From Theobroma cacao (Eukaryota > Streptophyta > Magnoliopsida > Malvales > Malvaceae): a DNA stretch of 64,000 nt. The notes under the pieces are model-generated. The model saw nothing but the letters and a program-made list of their open reading frames with translations, was not told the origin of the DNA and did no database searches. The translations under genes and the position numbers were made by a program. Location: contig NC_030859.1 in NCBI RefSeq assembly GCF_000208745.1, positions 4,454,593 through 4,518,592 on the forward strand. Reading direction: 5' to 3'. Below are positions 25,273-37,199 of this stretch, one piece after another (the first letter of the stretch is position 1; each line of letters opens with the position of its first letter).

Positions 25273-26059
25273 TGAATGACAAAAGATGTCATTGGGAAAG
25301 CTAAGTAAGAAGCAAATAAGAAAGAACGTTAAAATGGGAGCCAATCTACTACTTTCAGCTCAACTCAAGAAACCAACACAAAGGTTCTCTTTAGTCCAGA
25401 TCACCAGATGTGTGTGGTTCAAAGACTGGCTTGCTGCTTGATTTAACCCAATCTTCTTGCCTTCTTGAAGTAACAATCTGTTGAGGCTCAAGGTTTATGT
25501 GTTGCTTGGAGTGAGGCTTCTAAATAATTATATAGACTAGTAGTTCTTACCTTTATTGTCATTCTACTTTCTTAGTCCCATGTTTTATAAATCTACTACA
25601 TGATTACTTTCACTTCATAAGCTCTTGGATTAAACTATGTATCTAAAACCAAATTTCTTCACTCATGCAATAAACTTTCTTCACTAAAGGCAATTTCCAT
25701 AATTTCCCCTCTACTTACCAGCTGGATTGACTACTAAATATCACACGTCTCATATTACCATTATTTGTCAGGAACCTTTATGAACCTCAATTCAGTCATT
25801 CTACATTGATTGCTTTAATGTCATATCAAGCTTCTTACAAGTATAAAACTTGAATACATAATCTTTAGCATATTCTTAAATCGTAAAAAATGCAATATGT
25901 AGAATATTACACATACTAAAACTTAAGACTAGACAACAAATATTGACTTGTCATGTTGTGGCTATCAACTGTATTATATAAGACATCTGTAAAACAATTT
26001 AAACCTAAGAATCGATAGGTGCCAACCTGTTAAGCTCTAAAAGGCCATTGGAAATACTT

Positions 26060-26202
26060 AGGTTCCGTTTAGTTGATGTTTTTGCTTTTTGCTATTTGTT
26101 TTTCTATTTTCTATTCATTTTCTATCTTTTGCTTGTTCTTTTCTATTCATTGTTTTGCAAAAAGAAGAAAACAAAGAGCAAAAACATCAATCAAATGGAG
26201 TC
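26060..26202. mobile_element. Tourist-like MITE in PAT intron 1 (unit 4)
   Basis: Third orthologous copy of the intron-1 MITE, with termini GGTTCCGTTTAGTTGATG and its imperfect complement and TTA on both sides (26,057-26,059 and 26,203-26,205). Confidence 0.78.
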
Positions 26203-26562
26203 TTAAATTAGTCATTCATGTCCAAAAGATTCAAATAGGAATAAAACACATGTTTCAAATTTTTCCAATTGGAATAAAAGTAAAAGCTCCATTAATTACC
26301 TTATTTTATTGAACATATCTCGAGTTAAATTTGGAGATGGTAATGATAGTGTTCTCTAAAAACTAAATAGTTCTTTACCCTGCCTTTCAAAATCCACCTG
26401 CATCTACCACATAATACACAACATTTCAGTCCAATTCTCTAAAAGCTTTCTAATGGATGTAGAAAACCCAAATCAAATCATATCTCAAATATACAAAAGA
26501 ATTCAACTTTCCTTGAAAATATTTATCTAATACATTTAGAAAAAAAAAAAAACAAAACTTAC

Positions 26563-26796
26563 CTTTTTCTTGGATTCTTCATATGAAAGAAAAGAACTAT
26601 CTTCAACATCAGGGAGATAAGAAGAAGGAACATCACCTGGGCCAATAAAAATGCCAACAAAAAAGGAGAAGAATCAGAGTGAAGCCAAGAAAATGAAGAT
26701 CGTGCCATTTAAATACTCAGTTGTGCTCTGCAAACCAACCCCATCTTCAATGAAAATGAAAACTGTGATATAATAAACAAAACCCATCAAGAAAAA
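26563..26796 (-). pseudogene. PAT 5' fragment (exon 1 without its start)
   Basis: Homologous to most of PAT exon 1, with the donor GTAAG preserved at its end (26,562). The alignment stops before the first ten or so codons: at about 26,796 the sequence jumps to DNA that in unit 1 lies near 5,360, between the two genes. Intron-1 sequence follows to about 25,523, where the copy ends. No other PAT exon is present, so this is complementary to the 3' fragment in unit 2. Confidence 0.85.
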
Positions 26797-27120
26797 GTAT
26801 AGACTTGTGAAATTAACCAGCACAATAAACAATCAAAGGCTTTGCATTTTTCTCTGGCCCAGATTCCAAGAGATGATGAGTTGAAAAAGAGATAAAAGTG
26901 AATCAATCTCCCATCTTGCTTCCTGAAAGGGTAAGGGAAACCTTAAGACTAAAATGCGACACTAATTCATGCTGTCAAGAAAGTGAAGCTGAAGACTCAA
27001 TAGATTGAAATAAATATATATGACTAAAATAATGCATTAATAAGAGAGGAGAGGTTGGCAAGAAAATTACTTCAATTTTCATCAAAAAAAGGTAAAGCAG
27101 TAGCTAACTTCCTTGGGATC

Positions 27121-30100
27121 TCAATCTCTATCAATGCGAATATCTTGGACTTGAGAAATCTTAGCCCAATCGACATCGGTGTCCCTTTGGCATCTTTCAC
27201 TCAAATGGGGACAACCTTTGATTCGAAAATGGCGTAGATTGGTGAGTCGACTCATCCCTTCTAGCAATGATGGTAATTTGGGGCAGTATCTAATTTTGAA
27301 CCCTTCGAGGGAAGTGAGATTGTGTATCCAGTCGAGCAAAGCCATCAGATTGGGAATATTAAAAATTTTCAACCTTCGTAGAGAGGTGAGGGCATGCAGT
27401 TCTGTCAGCAACGATGTCAATTCAGGACAACACCCAATCTTTAAGAACTCAAGACAAGTGCAGCGGCAATTTTGTAGAAACTCCTTTAACACAGATTTTT
27501 CATTTTCAATCTCATATAAAATCAAAGACTTCAAATTGGAGAGAGGAAGAGTAGTCGATGATGATATTGTTGCAACTAATGTTATCTTCCCCTTAGTTCT
27601 CCTCCTCGCTGTTTGTTGCAATGGCCTTCCATTGGTACACCGCAAGCTCAACTTGTTATTGAGAGTAGGAAACAATGGGAGGGAGGTTAGCTTAGGACAT
27701 TCTCAAATTTCTAACGTGGAAAGGCAAAGGAAGTAAGGTAGCAGCTCTACAGTTGATGCTTTAGTTGATTCTTCATCGTCCTCCTCATCTTCCTTCTTCT
27801 TCTTCCACCATCCCTTAAGATTGGGACAAGAATAAATCCCTAGAAATTCTAAGGATGGGAAGAACGTCGTTGTTGTCAACGTGTCTGTTCCTATTTCTGA
27901 CATGTGTTCTAAAGCATCCAAAGTATTAAGTGAAAGATGCTTTGGAGAGGGGAGATGATCCATAGGAGGTAGATTTCAGAGTTTATTACAATACTGTAAA
28001 TGAATTTGACTACATTTGAGATGGAAGACAACTAATTCGGAAACATAGCTCCGTTAAAACTCGATACCACCAGCTTTTTGAGATTTGGATGTCGTCGTAG
28101 GCTCTCCAACACCTTTTCCTCATTTAAACCTGCTCCATGCCATAATAACCTTAAGGACTCAAGACACAACTTTTTTTCCAAGTAGGCAACCTCGGTTTCT
28201 AGAGTGGCATTTTTTAAATGGACAATTGAAAGCATTCCTCGCAAGTTATTCAACCCATTTAGTTCACTTGGCCCCCCAACATGCCTCTCTCCCTCTTGCC
28301 TGTTATGAAGCTTGATAATGTTGTAAGACAAGTCAATTGTCCCAGTCCACGTGGCATATTTCTCAATTCAGGACAATTGAACATTTCAAGATGCCTAAAA
28401 CTTATCATTTTTCCAATGTCTCTTGGCAATTTCACAAGTCTTTTACAACAATCCAAATCCAGTGTTTGCAAATTTTGTAACCTTGCCACAAAATTAGGTA
28501 CTTCTCTAATATATGAGTTGTGAGAAAGATAAAGATAACGTAAATGTTTTAATCTACAAATAGATTACGGTAATTTTTCAAACTTTAAGAATTTCAAATC
28601 TAACATTCGTAAATGTCTAAAGTTTCTCATAATTGTGTCACTAACAAACTTGCTCAAACAATCATCCACCACAACTTTATAAAACTCCATTTTATATGAT
28701 TCAACTGGCAAAAAAAATGTCCTTATTTTATTTGCTTTCAGTAAGGCATTTAGAATTTTTCATTGAGAGTGTGATTTTATGTCCAATGACACATGATGTG
28801 TATTTTCATCTAAATTTTCTTCATCTAAATTTGTAAGGTCAAAACTCTCAGCTCTGGCAACAGATTTGGCAACATCATGCATAAGATCATGCATCTTGAA
28901 ACTTTTTATATTGCCCAAATCATCTTCTTTTGCCTATTGAAAGAAAGATCTTTAAGCAAAACCATGAAATAATCATGACCAACATCCTCTAGAGATTGGC
29001 CTCTGTTTGGTGACTGAATAAATCCTTGAGCCATCCAAAGCTTTATCAAAGCATGCTTATGAATTTCATAATCGTTGGGAAATAAGGAACAATAAGTAAA
29101 GCATTGCTCCAAATGCAATGGAAGATGATCATAACTCAACCTTAAAATGGACTCAATACCAGTTCCATGTCCATGTTGAGTTATATTTCCAAGTACACGT
29201 GACCACTCTGATTTGGTTCTTTTGAAGCATAAAAGGCTTCCTATGGCCTTAACTGCTAGAGGAACCCCTGCACAATGCTTTACAATCTTTTCTCTAATTG
29301 TTTCTAGCTCTAAGTCAACAAAGTTGAAAGTTTGGATTTGTTTTTCAAATGCTAATTGTTTAAATAAAGACAGAGATTGACTTTTTGATAGACCTTTTAA
29401 AATGTATGGTGAAATTGTGCTTGTAACGCGCCCAACTAATTCACTCCTTGTAGTTACAACAATCCTACTTCCTCTAGGTCCCCCCATTAACAGATTTTTC
29501 ACCATAGACCACTTCTGTTCTTCCTCATTCCACACATCATCTAAGACTAGTAAGTATTTCTTTCCATTAATTTTATCTCGGAGGCGATTTTGTAGTGTTT
29601 CTATTTGCTAGTTTAGTTGATCTTTTATTTTGAGTTGCAACCTCAAGTATTTTTTCCACTACTGTTTTAACTTCAAACCTATCTGACACATAAACCCACA
29701 TTTTTAGCTCAAAATGTGCTCTGACTTTCTCATCATTAAACACCATTTGAGCTAATGTAGTTTTTCCTAATCCTCTAATCCAAACAATGGGGACTACTCT
29801 AATACTTTCTTCAGAATTAGTTTCTAAGAGCAATTCTATAATTGCTCTTTTATCATCATCTCTTCCAATCACTTCCTCTTATCGTACAAAGGAATAAGTT
29901 TGCTCTCTTTCCCTACTTTGAATCTATGACTCCATAAGGCGTTCATTAAACTGGAAGTTGATTCTATCAGTTGAAATTGCATCTAGTTTCTTTCTTAGAG
30001 CTCTAACTCTATGACCCATCTTGAGACGATATGAGAGCTGGTTTGATTTCAAGAAGAATACGCACCTTTTTTGACATTTCATTTCCCTTCATTGCCTTTT

Positions 30101-30371
30101 GCTGCAAAACTTCAGTGGAGAAATCATCTAGCAAGTTGTCCACGTCATCAACTGCATCTTTTAGCTGCTTGAGCCAGACCGTGACCTCTTGTTTGTTGCT
30201 GTTGTGCTACTCCTCTGCATAGAGAAGGACAACTTTGATAATGGAAACAGTTCTTTCGAGCTTGGTGAGTTCAAATTTTACATTACTGGCCAAGCTAAGC
30301 TCTCGAAGAGCTAAAGGTCTCAGACCTTCCAGGACTTTTCCAGCAATGTCAAACAAAACTCCTTCAACCAT
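27121..30371 (-). pseudogene. CNL pseudogene, copy 3 (most decayed)
   Basis: Starts at ATG 30,371 (MVEGVLFDIAGKV). Lesions include CAA to TAG-type loss of Gln after LLYAEE (about 30,205), a 2-bp deletion near 30,055, further stops before the NB domain, and several shifts in the LRRs. The P-loop reads WIRGLGKTT, with two substitutions in the normally GIGG stretch. Kinase-2 (LLVLDDVWNEEE), RNBS-B (VVTTRSELVGRV), GLPL (CAGVPLAV) and RNBS-D are still readable at 28,906-29,600, and LRR pieces at 27,121-28,560. The number of lesions is higher than in copies 1 and 2, so this is the oldest inactivation. Confidence 0.88.
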
Positions 30372-30544
30372 TTTTTTTTGTCTGTTTGAAAGATAATTGT
30401 AAGAGTTTTTGAAAGAAGGAAAATCTCTTGACTTGTGAATCATGATCACGTACCACTGCCAATTTATATAAATGGAGAAGAGGAAGTACATAGCCAATGT
30501 GACTCTATAGGACGATCACTAAATTGGAATTTGATTCTTTTCTT

Positions 30545-30658
30545 AGGGTGGAGAAGAATATGTTTTTTAAAACCAAAGCATGAAGAAGATGCTAACTTAT
30601 TAAGGTGGAGAAGAATATGATTCCTAAAGCTAAAAGCATGAAGAAGATACTAACTTAT
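30545..30658. repeat. 57-bp CNL-upstream repeat, two copies (unit 4)
   Basis: Two tandem copies start near 30,545 and 30,602 and match the unit-3 triplet and the single copies in units 1 and 2. Confidence 0.75.
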
Positions 30659-31400
30659 GAGTGACAAACAATGTCATTGGGACAACAAAGTAAGTAGAAA
30701 CGAAGAAAAAGCGTTAAGATGGGAGCCAATCTACTATTTTCAACTCAACTCAAGAAACCGACGGAAAGGCCATCTTTAGTTCTAGGCCGCCAGATGTGTG
30801 GTCCAATGCCTGGGCTGCTGGTTGATTTAACCCAATCTTCATGTGTTTCTTGGCCTGAGGCTTCTAGCCAGAGTTAGAATATTTTTAGCTTTTGGGCTTA
30901 AGGGATTGGTCTTCCTCAGCCCAGGTGAGATATATGGCCTTGAGGAAGCTTAGGTCTAGCTTGGCTTGAGCGCTTTTAATAATGAATCTAGCCAGTTTCA
31001 AACCACCATTAAATTGATATGCAGTTAAAACTTTGAATTGTATTATATTTTTACTGCGATTACTGTTAAGTGGCAAATAAAACTTTGTTGGGTTCATCGA
31101 AACGCTCCTGGTTTAGATGAAAACAAGAACAAATTACAAGCAAATTCGACAACATGTTGGTCTTTTAATTTATTCTAATTAATGACTATATTGTCAAAAA
31201 GAATTTTAATATTATGATTGCCTAGTACTACCATAGTTAATTGGATTACATGATTTGAAGTAAATTTTTTCCATTTCTTTTCCTCATTCTGTTCCTTGCT
31301 AAAAAATTCAAAACTTGAATTTAATTAGGATTCTAAATGATTGCACAGAAAGCATATGTCATATTATTAGATGATCATTGCCGACAAATTTATTGAAGAT

Positions 31401-32653
31401 AATGGGATATTAAAAATGTGTAGTAGTAATTAGTAAATATAAAAGAGGATTAACTTATAAGGTTTAGTACTCTTGTATAAGTATAAAGTTTTTCTACTGC
31501 ATTGTGATCAATCAATATAACTGCAGCTTCGACCTCCCTTAGCTAGGCTTCTATCTCAAACTTAATCTTTATTAATCAAAATAAGATGAGATATTAATAA
31601 TTAGAACCTTTTTCAATCAGTGCATTTTTTTATGTAACTTTGAAATGTGTAAAAACTAGCAGAAAACACAAAGCATTTATCATAATAAAACCTTTAGCTA
31701 TCATATACCAAATCAAACATTAATAGTTTGACATAAATCCTACAAAGCTGTCTCTCATTTACACTTCTGTGGTCTAAAATTGGCACGTACATTGTAAATG
31801 GTTATCATCATTCAATTCTCATCTCAGTTATTTTGCTATTGTATATTTTTCAAATGGGGGGACAAGCCATAGTACTCTTGCTATCATCATGGCCTGCCAT
31901 GGGGACCATGGAATTCCCAGTGTGGCCCCCTTCGACCGACCGTTCTTATGGCCATTCATGGTGAAAAGAAATCCAAGTGTACTAATAATAAATCGACTCA
32001 ATTAATAAATTTGTTCATTTCGATAATGAATAATCATAAATTTAAATTTTACTGATAGGTTATTTTTTAACGTTAATATCAAATGCACAACTTATATGAA
32101 GGAGAGAATCAAGTATAAACCTCGAATTTTCAAATTCACTAAAGATTAAAAACGAAAAGGGTCCCTATTGAACTTCTGGTGTCTAATTAAAGTGATGAGA
32201 AAATTATGGATGGATTAGGGCAGCTGGTTCTATAGTAGGTAAAAGGTAATGTACATGGAAAAGGGGGACCATTAATTTTGATGCAGTGTATTTCTTAAAT
32301 TTGGTATAAATAGCATAACATTATAGATTGAAAAAGCTGCAAAGGCATGAGGGAGGAGGACATCTAGGAATTAAGATGCATCGCTATCAAAAAAAAGGGG
32401 CATAGTGCTACTGATCATCAATCAATACTGGCCGATATGTACTATAAATGTGCCAACCATTTTTTCTTGGACAGCAATCAGCCTGTAGGAGGAGAAGGAG
32501 GATGAGGTCGCTACGTGGGTTGGTTAAGGTTTTTTCTTTTTTTTTTTTTGAGTGCATTGAACCTGACAATTTTGATCAAACAAGAGAAAAAATCTGCAGA
32601 CAAAGCTGTGGCACATGAAAAGCACTAAACATGAAACATAAAGGTTGACAAAA
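31401..32653. other. Intergenic, no recognised gene
   Basis: No supported coding frame. The stretch includes a GC-richer island at about 31,880-31,960 with several CCATGG-like palindromes, whose role I cannot assign. Confidence 0.45.
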
Positions 32654-32809
32654 CAGGGGCGGAGCCAAGGGCTGATGTGTGGTGGCGGCTTTCACCTTTA
32701 ATTTTTATTTTTATTTTATTATTATATGGATAAAATTCTATATATATAGTATTATTATTTTTATAATTACCTTTTAACTATCTATGCAAAATCTTAGATT
32801 CACCATTAG
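32654..32809. mobile_element. Small hAT-like MITE
   Basis: A 156-bp element begins CAGGGGCGGAGCCAAG and ends CTTAGATTCACCATTAG, a degenerate inverted match. It is flanked by 8-bp near-duplicates TGACAAAA (32,646-32,653) and TGACAAAT (32,810-32,817). An 8-bp target site and a CAGGGGCGGA terminus fit the hAT superfamily. There is no coding capacity. Confidence 0.6.
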
Positions 32810-32817
32810 TGACAAAT

Positions 32818-35800
32818 ATTACATTGAATGGATTTTCAAGATATATATAGAAGTAGTGGGATCATTCATGCTTTTGCCTGCAGGAATTAATCCATGGAGG
32901 ACTATGTATTTATAACCAGGAATTAAGTAATCCAAGTAATTTGGCTATACCAAAATACTGGGAGACCTAAGAAAAGTCAGCTGGCTATAACTTGACACCA
33001 TTTAACTCTCTGGAACCTATTCTGAATACTGCTTTTTCTCACAAAATTCAATGAAGCAGTAGAGTGTTAAGATTTTGTTTTTGTTGGAGGAAGAGGAAAT
33101 TCAGTAAAGTGCATATAAATGTATGTAGATTCTGCAAATATTTACTGCATTATTATTGATATTTTATTTTGAGTTTATAAAAATTTGTATTGCAACTGTC
33201 CTGATCATATTCTAGAAGTTGCTTATGAAGCAATACTCTATAACTGGAATTATCAAGGAAAGCAGCAGGGAAAAGTTAGACATTAACGAAAGTGGCCTGA
33301 ATTTTCAAAAGTCTTCATTTCTTTTTTCCAAAAGTTAGGCATTATTTGAATATTTATCATATAGATTAATATAAAAGAATTCTTGACTAATTCCAGAATG
33401 TTAATCAGTAGCAGTACAGCATATGGAACACATTTTGAAATTATAAATATTAAAGCAAAATAAGACAATTTCTGCAACACTTTAGATACTATTTAAAAAT
33501 AAAAAAATTAAGAAAAAAAAGAACAGGCTGCATCAGGTCACTCAGAAAGGACTGATTAATAGCTAATACTTGTACTTAATCAGTCATTGCCATTCCATTT
33601 TGTTCATTGATAATAATGAATGGTATGATAATTAAATTAACTTCTGCCCAAAGATGAAGATCAAAAGGAGGAGGAAATGGACAGTGATAATATCTCCCAA
33701 AGCACCACACGTTTAGCTATTGATGTTGTGAACTTGAACTAGTCAGATTAATACTGTTAGCAGTAAATGCATTTTCTGTAATTACTTACAAGCAAATATT
33801 TGATTGTCATGCAAAAGCTGTGGCATAAGATTTTGAACTTAGATATATACTTGAGATATCTAATGACCTTACGCCATTAAAGCTTTGATCAAGAAATGAA
33901 AGAGTCAGATACACAAATCAGAAATGAATTATTTATGAATGCATGGAACATCTGCAGAGTAAGATTGATTTGCTATGATCACATCGTGCACGTTTAAGTT
34001 GTTTTTCCCCAGACTGAGTGGACCTGTTGAAGAAGGAATGATTCATCACAGTTTCTTTTCACTTGTCAAAATGACAAAACAGCTTTTGTCATTAAATGCC
34101 CCACATGATACGGCTTAAGATATTTCTTCCTTAAAAATCCATGGCTGATAAGCAAGAAAACTACTTGCCTTTGAAACCATATATCACATCAGTAGTTCCT
34201 CAACCAAGTTTCCACAGCAGCTTCCAAGCAAAAACTCCATGGAAGATTATAACAAATGCATGGGCTTCTAAAACTGTTTCTCTTTTCAAGGTCCTCCTTT
34301 GGATGCGTTTGCTACAAGGTTAAGTATTCCCTGATTCAAAAAAAAGAAAAAAAGAAAAAATCAAGTTAAATTTCTCAGCCTTTCTCACATATAAAGGAGC
34401 CTATATAGCCCCATCAGTCCATCAAATCATTTACCCCAAATCGATTACCCCATGTACAATCATGTGCAAATATTGAAAGATAATTGCAAGGAGATTTGTC
34501 ATTTAGAATCATATTGATTCCAATTTTTCTGAGATCCAGCTAATGCTGTATGTATTTTTTGTTTTTTCTTTTGTTTTGCATGTGGGACGTTCAGCCAGGA
34601 TTTTCCTGACTGGTGATGTCCTCAAACCAGTCAGAAACAAGCAGCAGTATCTTATTTTATTAATCCTTTCTTTTCCTTTTGCCCATTTTTTTCATATGAA
34701 TGTTGAAACCAAGTAGTTTTATTGTAGGTTTTTCTTAAAGAACTACAAGAAAGATGATTGAGATGCCTAACCTGGATATTTATGAAATCTGTGCTTTGAA
34801 ATTTATCCCCAATCTGAAACATGGGAGCATAAGCTTGGTAATGTCAAAGAAAATAAGAATATTAAAAATAGAGAAAACATATGTATATCCTGAATTAAAA
34901 TTAGATATGCATACAATCTATTCTAACTTCACAAGGGAAATAAAGAGTTAAGTAAAACAAAAAAACACCAGATAAATTGCCTACGGGAAGATCAAATGCG
35001 TAACAAAAACATATGCATGTTTCTTTTGGAGGGGAAGTGGCTACTAGGGAAATAAAGCAATAGAAAAAGAAGGAATGAAACATTGGGTTGATTCAGGTGA
35101 AGTCTCAATAACCATTATATTTCCCAGATAGTAGCTGATGTGAGAACTTCTTTTTTGCTCAGCCAAGAAAATAAATGCATTGATGGCTTTTAAACGTACA
35201 AAAGAGAGTACCACCCATGGGTGCAGGAGCATGAAAGCTGCCGCTCAATACAGAACATCAATGGAAAAGGAAATAAATCAGGGGCTGACAGGAATCAGCT
35301 GATGTGAGAACTATTAAGAAGAATAAGCCAGCAAGGAATAGAAGAATGAGGAAGAAAGCAAACATTGCCTTATGTAGCTCTCAAGAACTCGAGAATTTAT
35401 CCTGAAAATCATTATATTTCAAGAAATTAATCATTAACAGATGATGAGGAAGATTATGATTCAATCTTTTTGGTTGAGTACACCGGATTTAAGTGAAACT
35501 GAATATGTATCAGAAACATATCTGCATTGGAAGCAAGTTAAAAAATTTGAGGATGCCAATGAAAAACTGTACCTAAAAGCATCATTCAACAAATTACAAA
35601 ACATTTAAAAGAATTAAAGAGACATGGTCAAGAACCAAATTGGCAATGGGTAGCAAAAATTTCTCCCATCCAAACCAAACATTGAGATATTAGTACCTTT
35701 CAATGAACCCCATTTGATTTTCTTGATAAGCTTCAAGAAATCAAAAGGTAGGATAAAAAAAATTCACAAAAATGGAAAAAAATATTTTCATATAGGCAAA

Positions 35801-36246
35801 CAAAACCCTATATTCCATAAACCCTAAAAAATATAAAAACACAAAAAGAAACTGTTATTGTATGGACAGAAAATCACACTAACTAGAATTCTAGACCACA
35901 GAAACTATAAGTTTCATATCTAACCATAATTTCTTCAAACTGTAAGTTTGATAATTGCATCCCTGATCATCATGTGCTGCAAAAAGAAAAAGCAAGAAAC
36001 AGCAGTAGAATAATTCAGCTTATGGAATAATTCAGCTTATGCAGATACATATGCCAAACAAAAATATCATATGAAAAGATCTACAAGAACATTCCGATAA
36101 AATATATATCAATATCAAAGAAGACAAGGGAAACAGGAAGGAAACCCGAAAAAGTCCTTTGGATTAAGAAGAGTTCACCTTCTATAGCTGCAAAAGCAGT
36201 GTAAATCAAGATCTATAAAGATTTATATGGATTTTTTTGTGAAGTC
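32818..36246. other. Intergenic; probably includes the 3' part of the MIR172 transcript
   Basis: No coding feature is supported. The right-hand few hundred bases lie downstream of the miR172 hairpin on the minus strand and may belong to its primary transcript, but no poly(A) site can be placed. Confidence 0.45.
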
Positions 36247-36388
36247 ATTTATGGCCGATGCAGCATCATCAAGATTCTCATGCTCAAATAAAAGCTATGG
36301 CATCTGAAAAAAAACAATCGCGGTACCGGGACCACGGCTGCCGTACTATATTTGCATATGAATCTTGATAATGCTGCAGCAGCAAAAA
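36247..36388 (-). ncRNA. MIR172: MIR172 precursor hairpin
   Basis: On the minus strand the 3' arm contains a 21-mer identical to the canonical plant miR172a-d sequence (36,258-36,278). The 5' arm carries its near-complement (star strand GCAGCATTATCAAGATTCATA written as 36,357-36,377). The two arms pair over about 25 bp with one G-U wobble and a 2-nt mismatch. Pairing continues a few bases outward (gctg with cggc) and inward (GCAAATA with TATTTG). The loop region is about 75 nt, within the plant range. In plants miR172 guides cleavage or translational repression of AP2-type transcription factor mRNAs, controlling phase change and floral identity. A TATA box lies about 715 bp upstream. The plus-strand reading would give a variant not matching the canonical mature sequence, so the minus strand is chosen. 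Confidence 0.93.
36258..36278 (-). ncRNA. miR172: Mature miR172 (3' arm)
   Basis: The reverse complement of these 21 bases is a perfect match to canonical miR172a-d as known across angiosperms: it starts AGAATCTTGATG and ends ATGCTGCAT. Confidence 0.93.
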
Positions 36389-37101
36389 ACGACTGATAAT
36401 CTAAGTACTGTTTAGTAATCAGAAGGAATGTGAAATTTGCAGGGAAAGAGAGAAAAAGCAAAGAAAAGAAGAAAGAGCAAAGGGCTGAGGTCTTTTAGTT
36501 TTTTTTTTTTTTTTATGTGGCTTCTACAAGCTTATGCTAACGTGGCATTAACAAATGGATGCAAGGTCAAAAGGAGAAGCCTAGGTAGAATATAAGGTTC
36601 CTAAACAAAACCTGCTGAAAAGGGCAAACTGAAAATAAGCCAAAAATGAGAAAAATATACACATATAAGCATATATATTAGTGAAAGTAATATGTCTTTG
36701 TTGAATGTTAAATCATGAACAAAACACTTGCCAACTACTACTACTACTATTACTACTTTTCTTTCTTGTAATAGTTCATGCTTCTTAAATTTGTGGGTTC
36801 AAAAATTTTTTTTTCCATCATCAAAGTTGACAAATCTACTTTAGCTTGTAGATTGGAGAAAACCCAAAGCTCAAAAAAATTTTTAAAAAATGGCAAAAAA
36901 TGGGCTTAAACGTTTTTGAAAGGTTTGGCAAAAGGAAGAATGTTCAAAGAAGAAGTGCTGTTAAGTAAAGAAAGAGAGAAGACATAGGGAAAAGAGATGC
37001 TGAGATAGTCAAGATCTAGCCGCGTCACTACACATAACATAAGAAAGAAATATATGATGAGAGACGAGAAGAGTAGGTGGAGGAAAGGATTGTTTGAGGT
37101 G

Positions 37102-37109
37102 CTTATATA
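37102..37109 (-). promoter_or_regulatory. TATA box of the putative pri-miR172 promoter
   Basis: The minus strand reads TATATAAG within gtgtatataagcacc, a strong plant TATA context. A (TC)n tract at about 37,166-37,183 (GA repeats on the sense strand) lies upstream. Transcription would start near 37,070-37,075, giving a leader of about 0.7 kb before the hairpin. Confidence 0.6.
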
Positions 37110-37199
37110 CACACGACATCCTCAAAAGAGATTTTTAAGTTACTTATAGATGCATGGAACTTCTATGCTCTCTCTCTCTCTCTTTTTTAATACAACGAT

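Larger units (their letters stand above)
14887..25522 (-). repeat. Tandem unit 3 (CNL + PAT), expanded by a solo LTR
   Basis: This full-length copy of the duplicated block aligns with unit 1 from its left end to the CNL upstream region. It is about 1.1 kb longer than unit 1, because a 2.05-kb solo LTR sits in the CNL while some flanking DNA is missing. At about 25,522 it is joined directly to PAT intron-1 sequence of unit 4, with no spacer. Confidence 0.8.
25523..31400 (-). repeat. Tandem unit 4, truncated at its PAT end
   Basis: This copy retains PAT intron-1 sequence, most of PAT exon 1, a shortened PAT-CNL gap (about 580 bp deleted), the CNL and its upstream flank to about 31,270-31,400. 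The left end begins in mid-intron directly against unit 3, as expected of unequal recombination or deletion. Confidence 0.78.

Noticed and set aside
34141..34323. 60-codon frame MADKQENYLPLK
   Set aside because: Short, without similarity I recognise and without supporting splice or promoter context.
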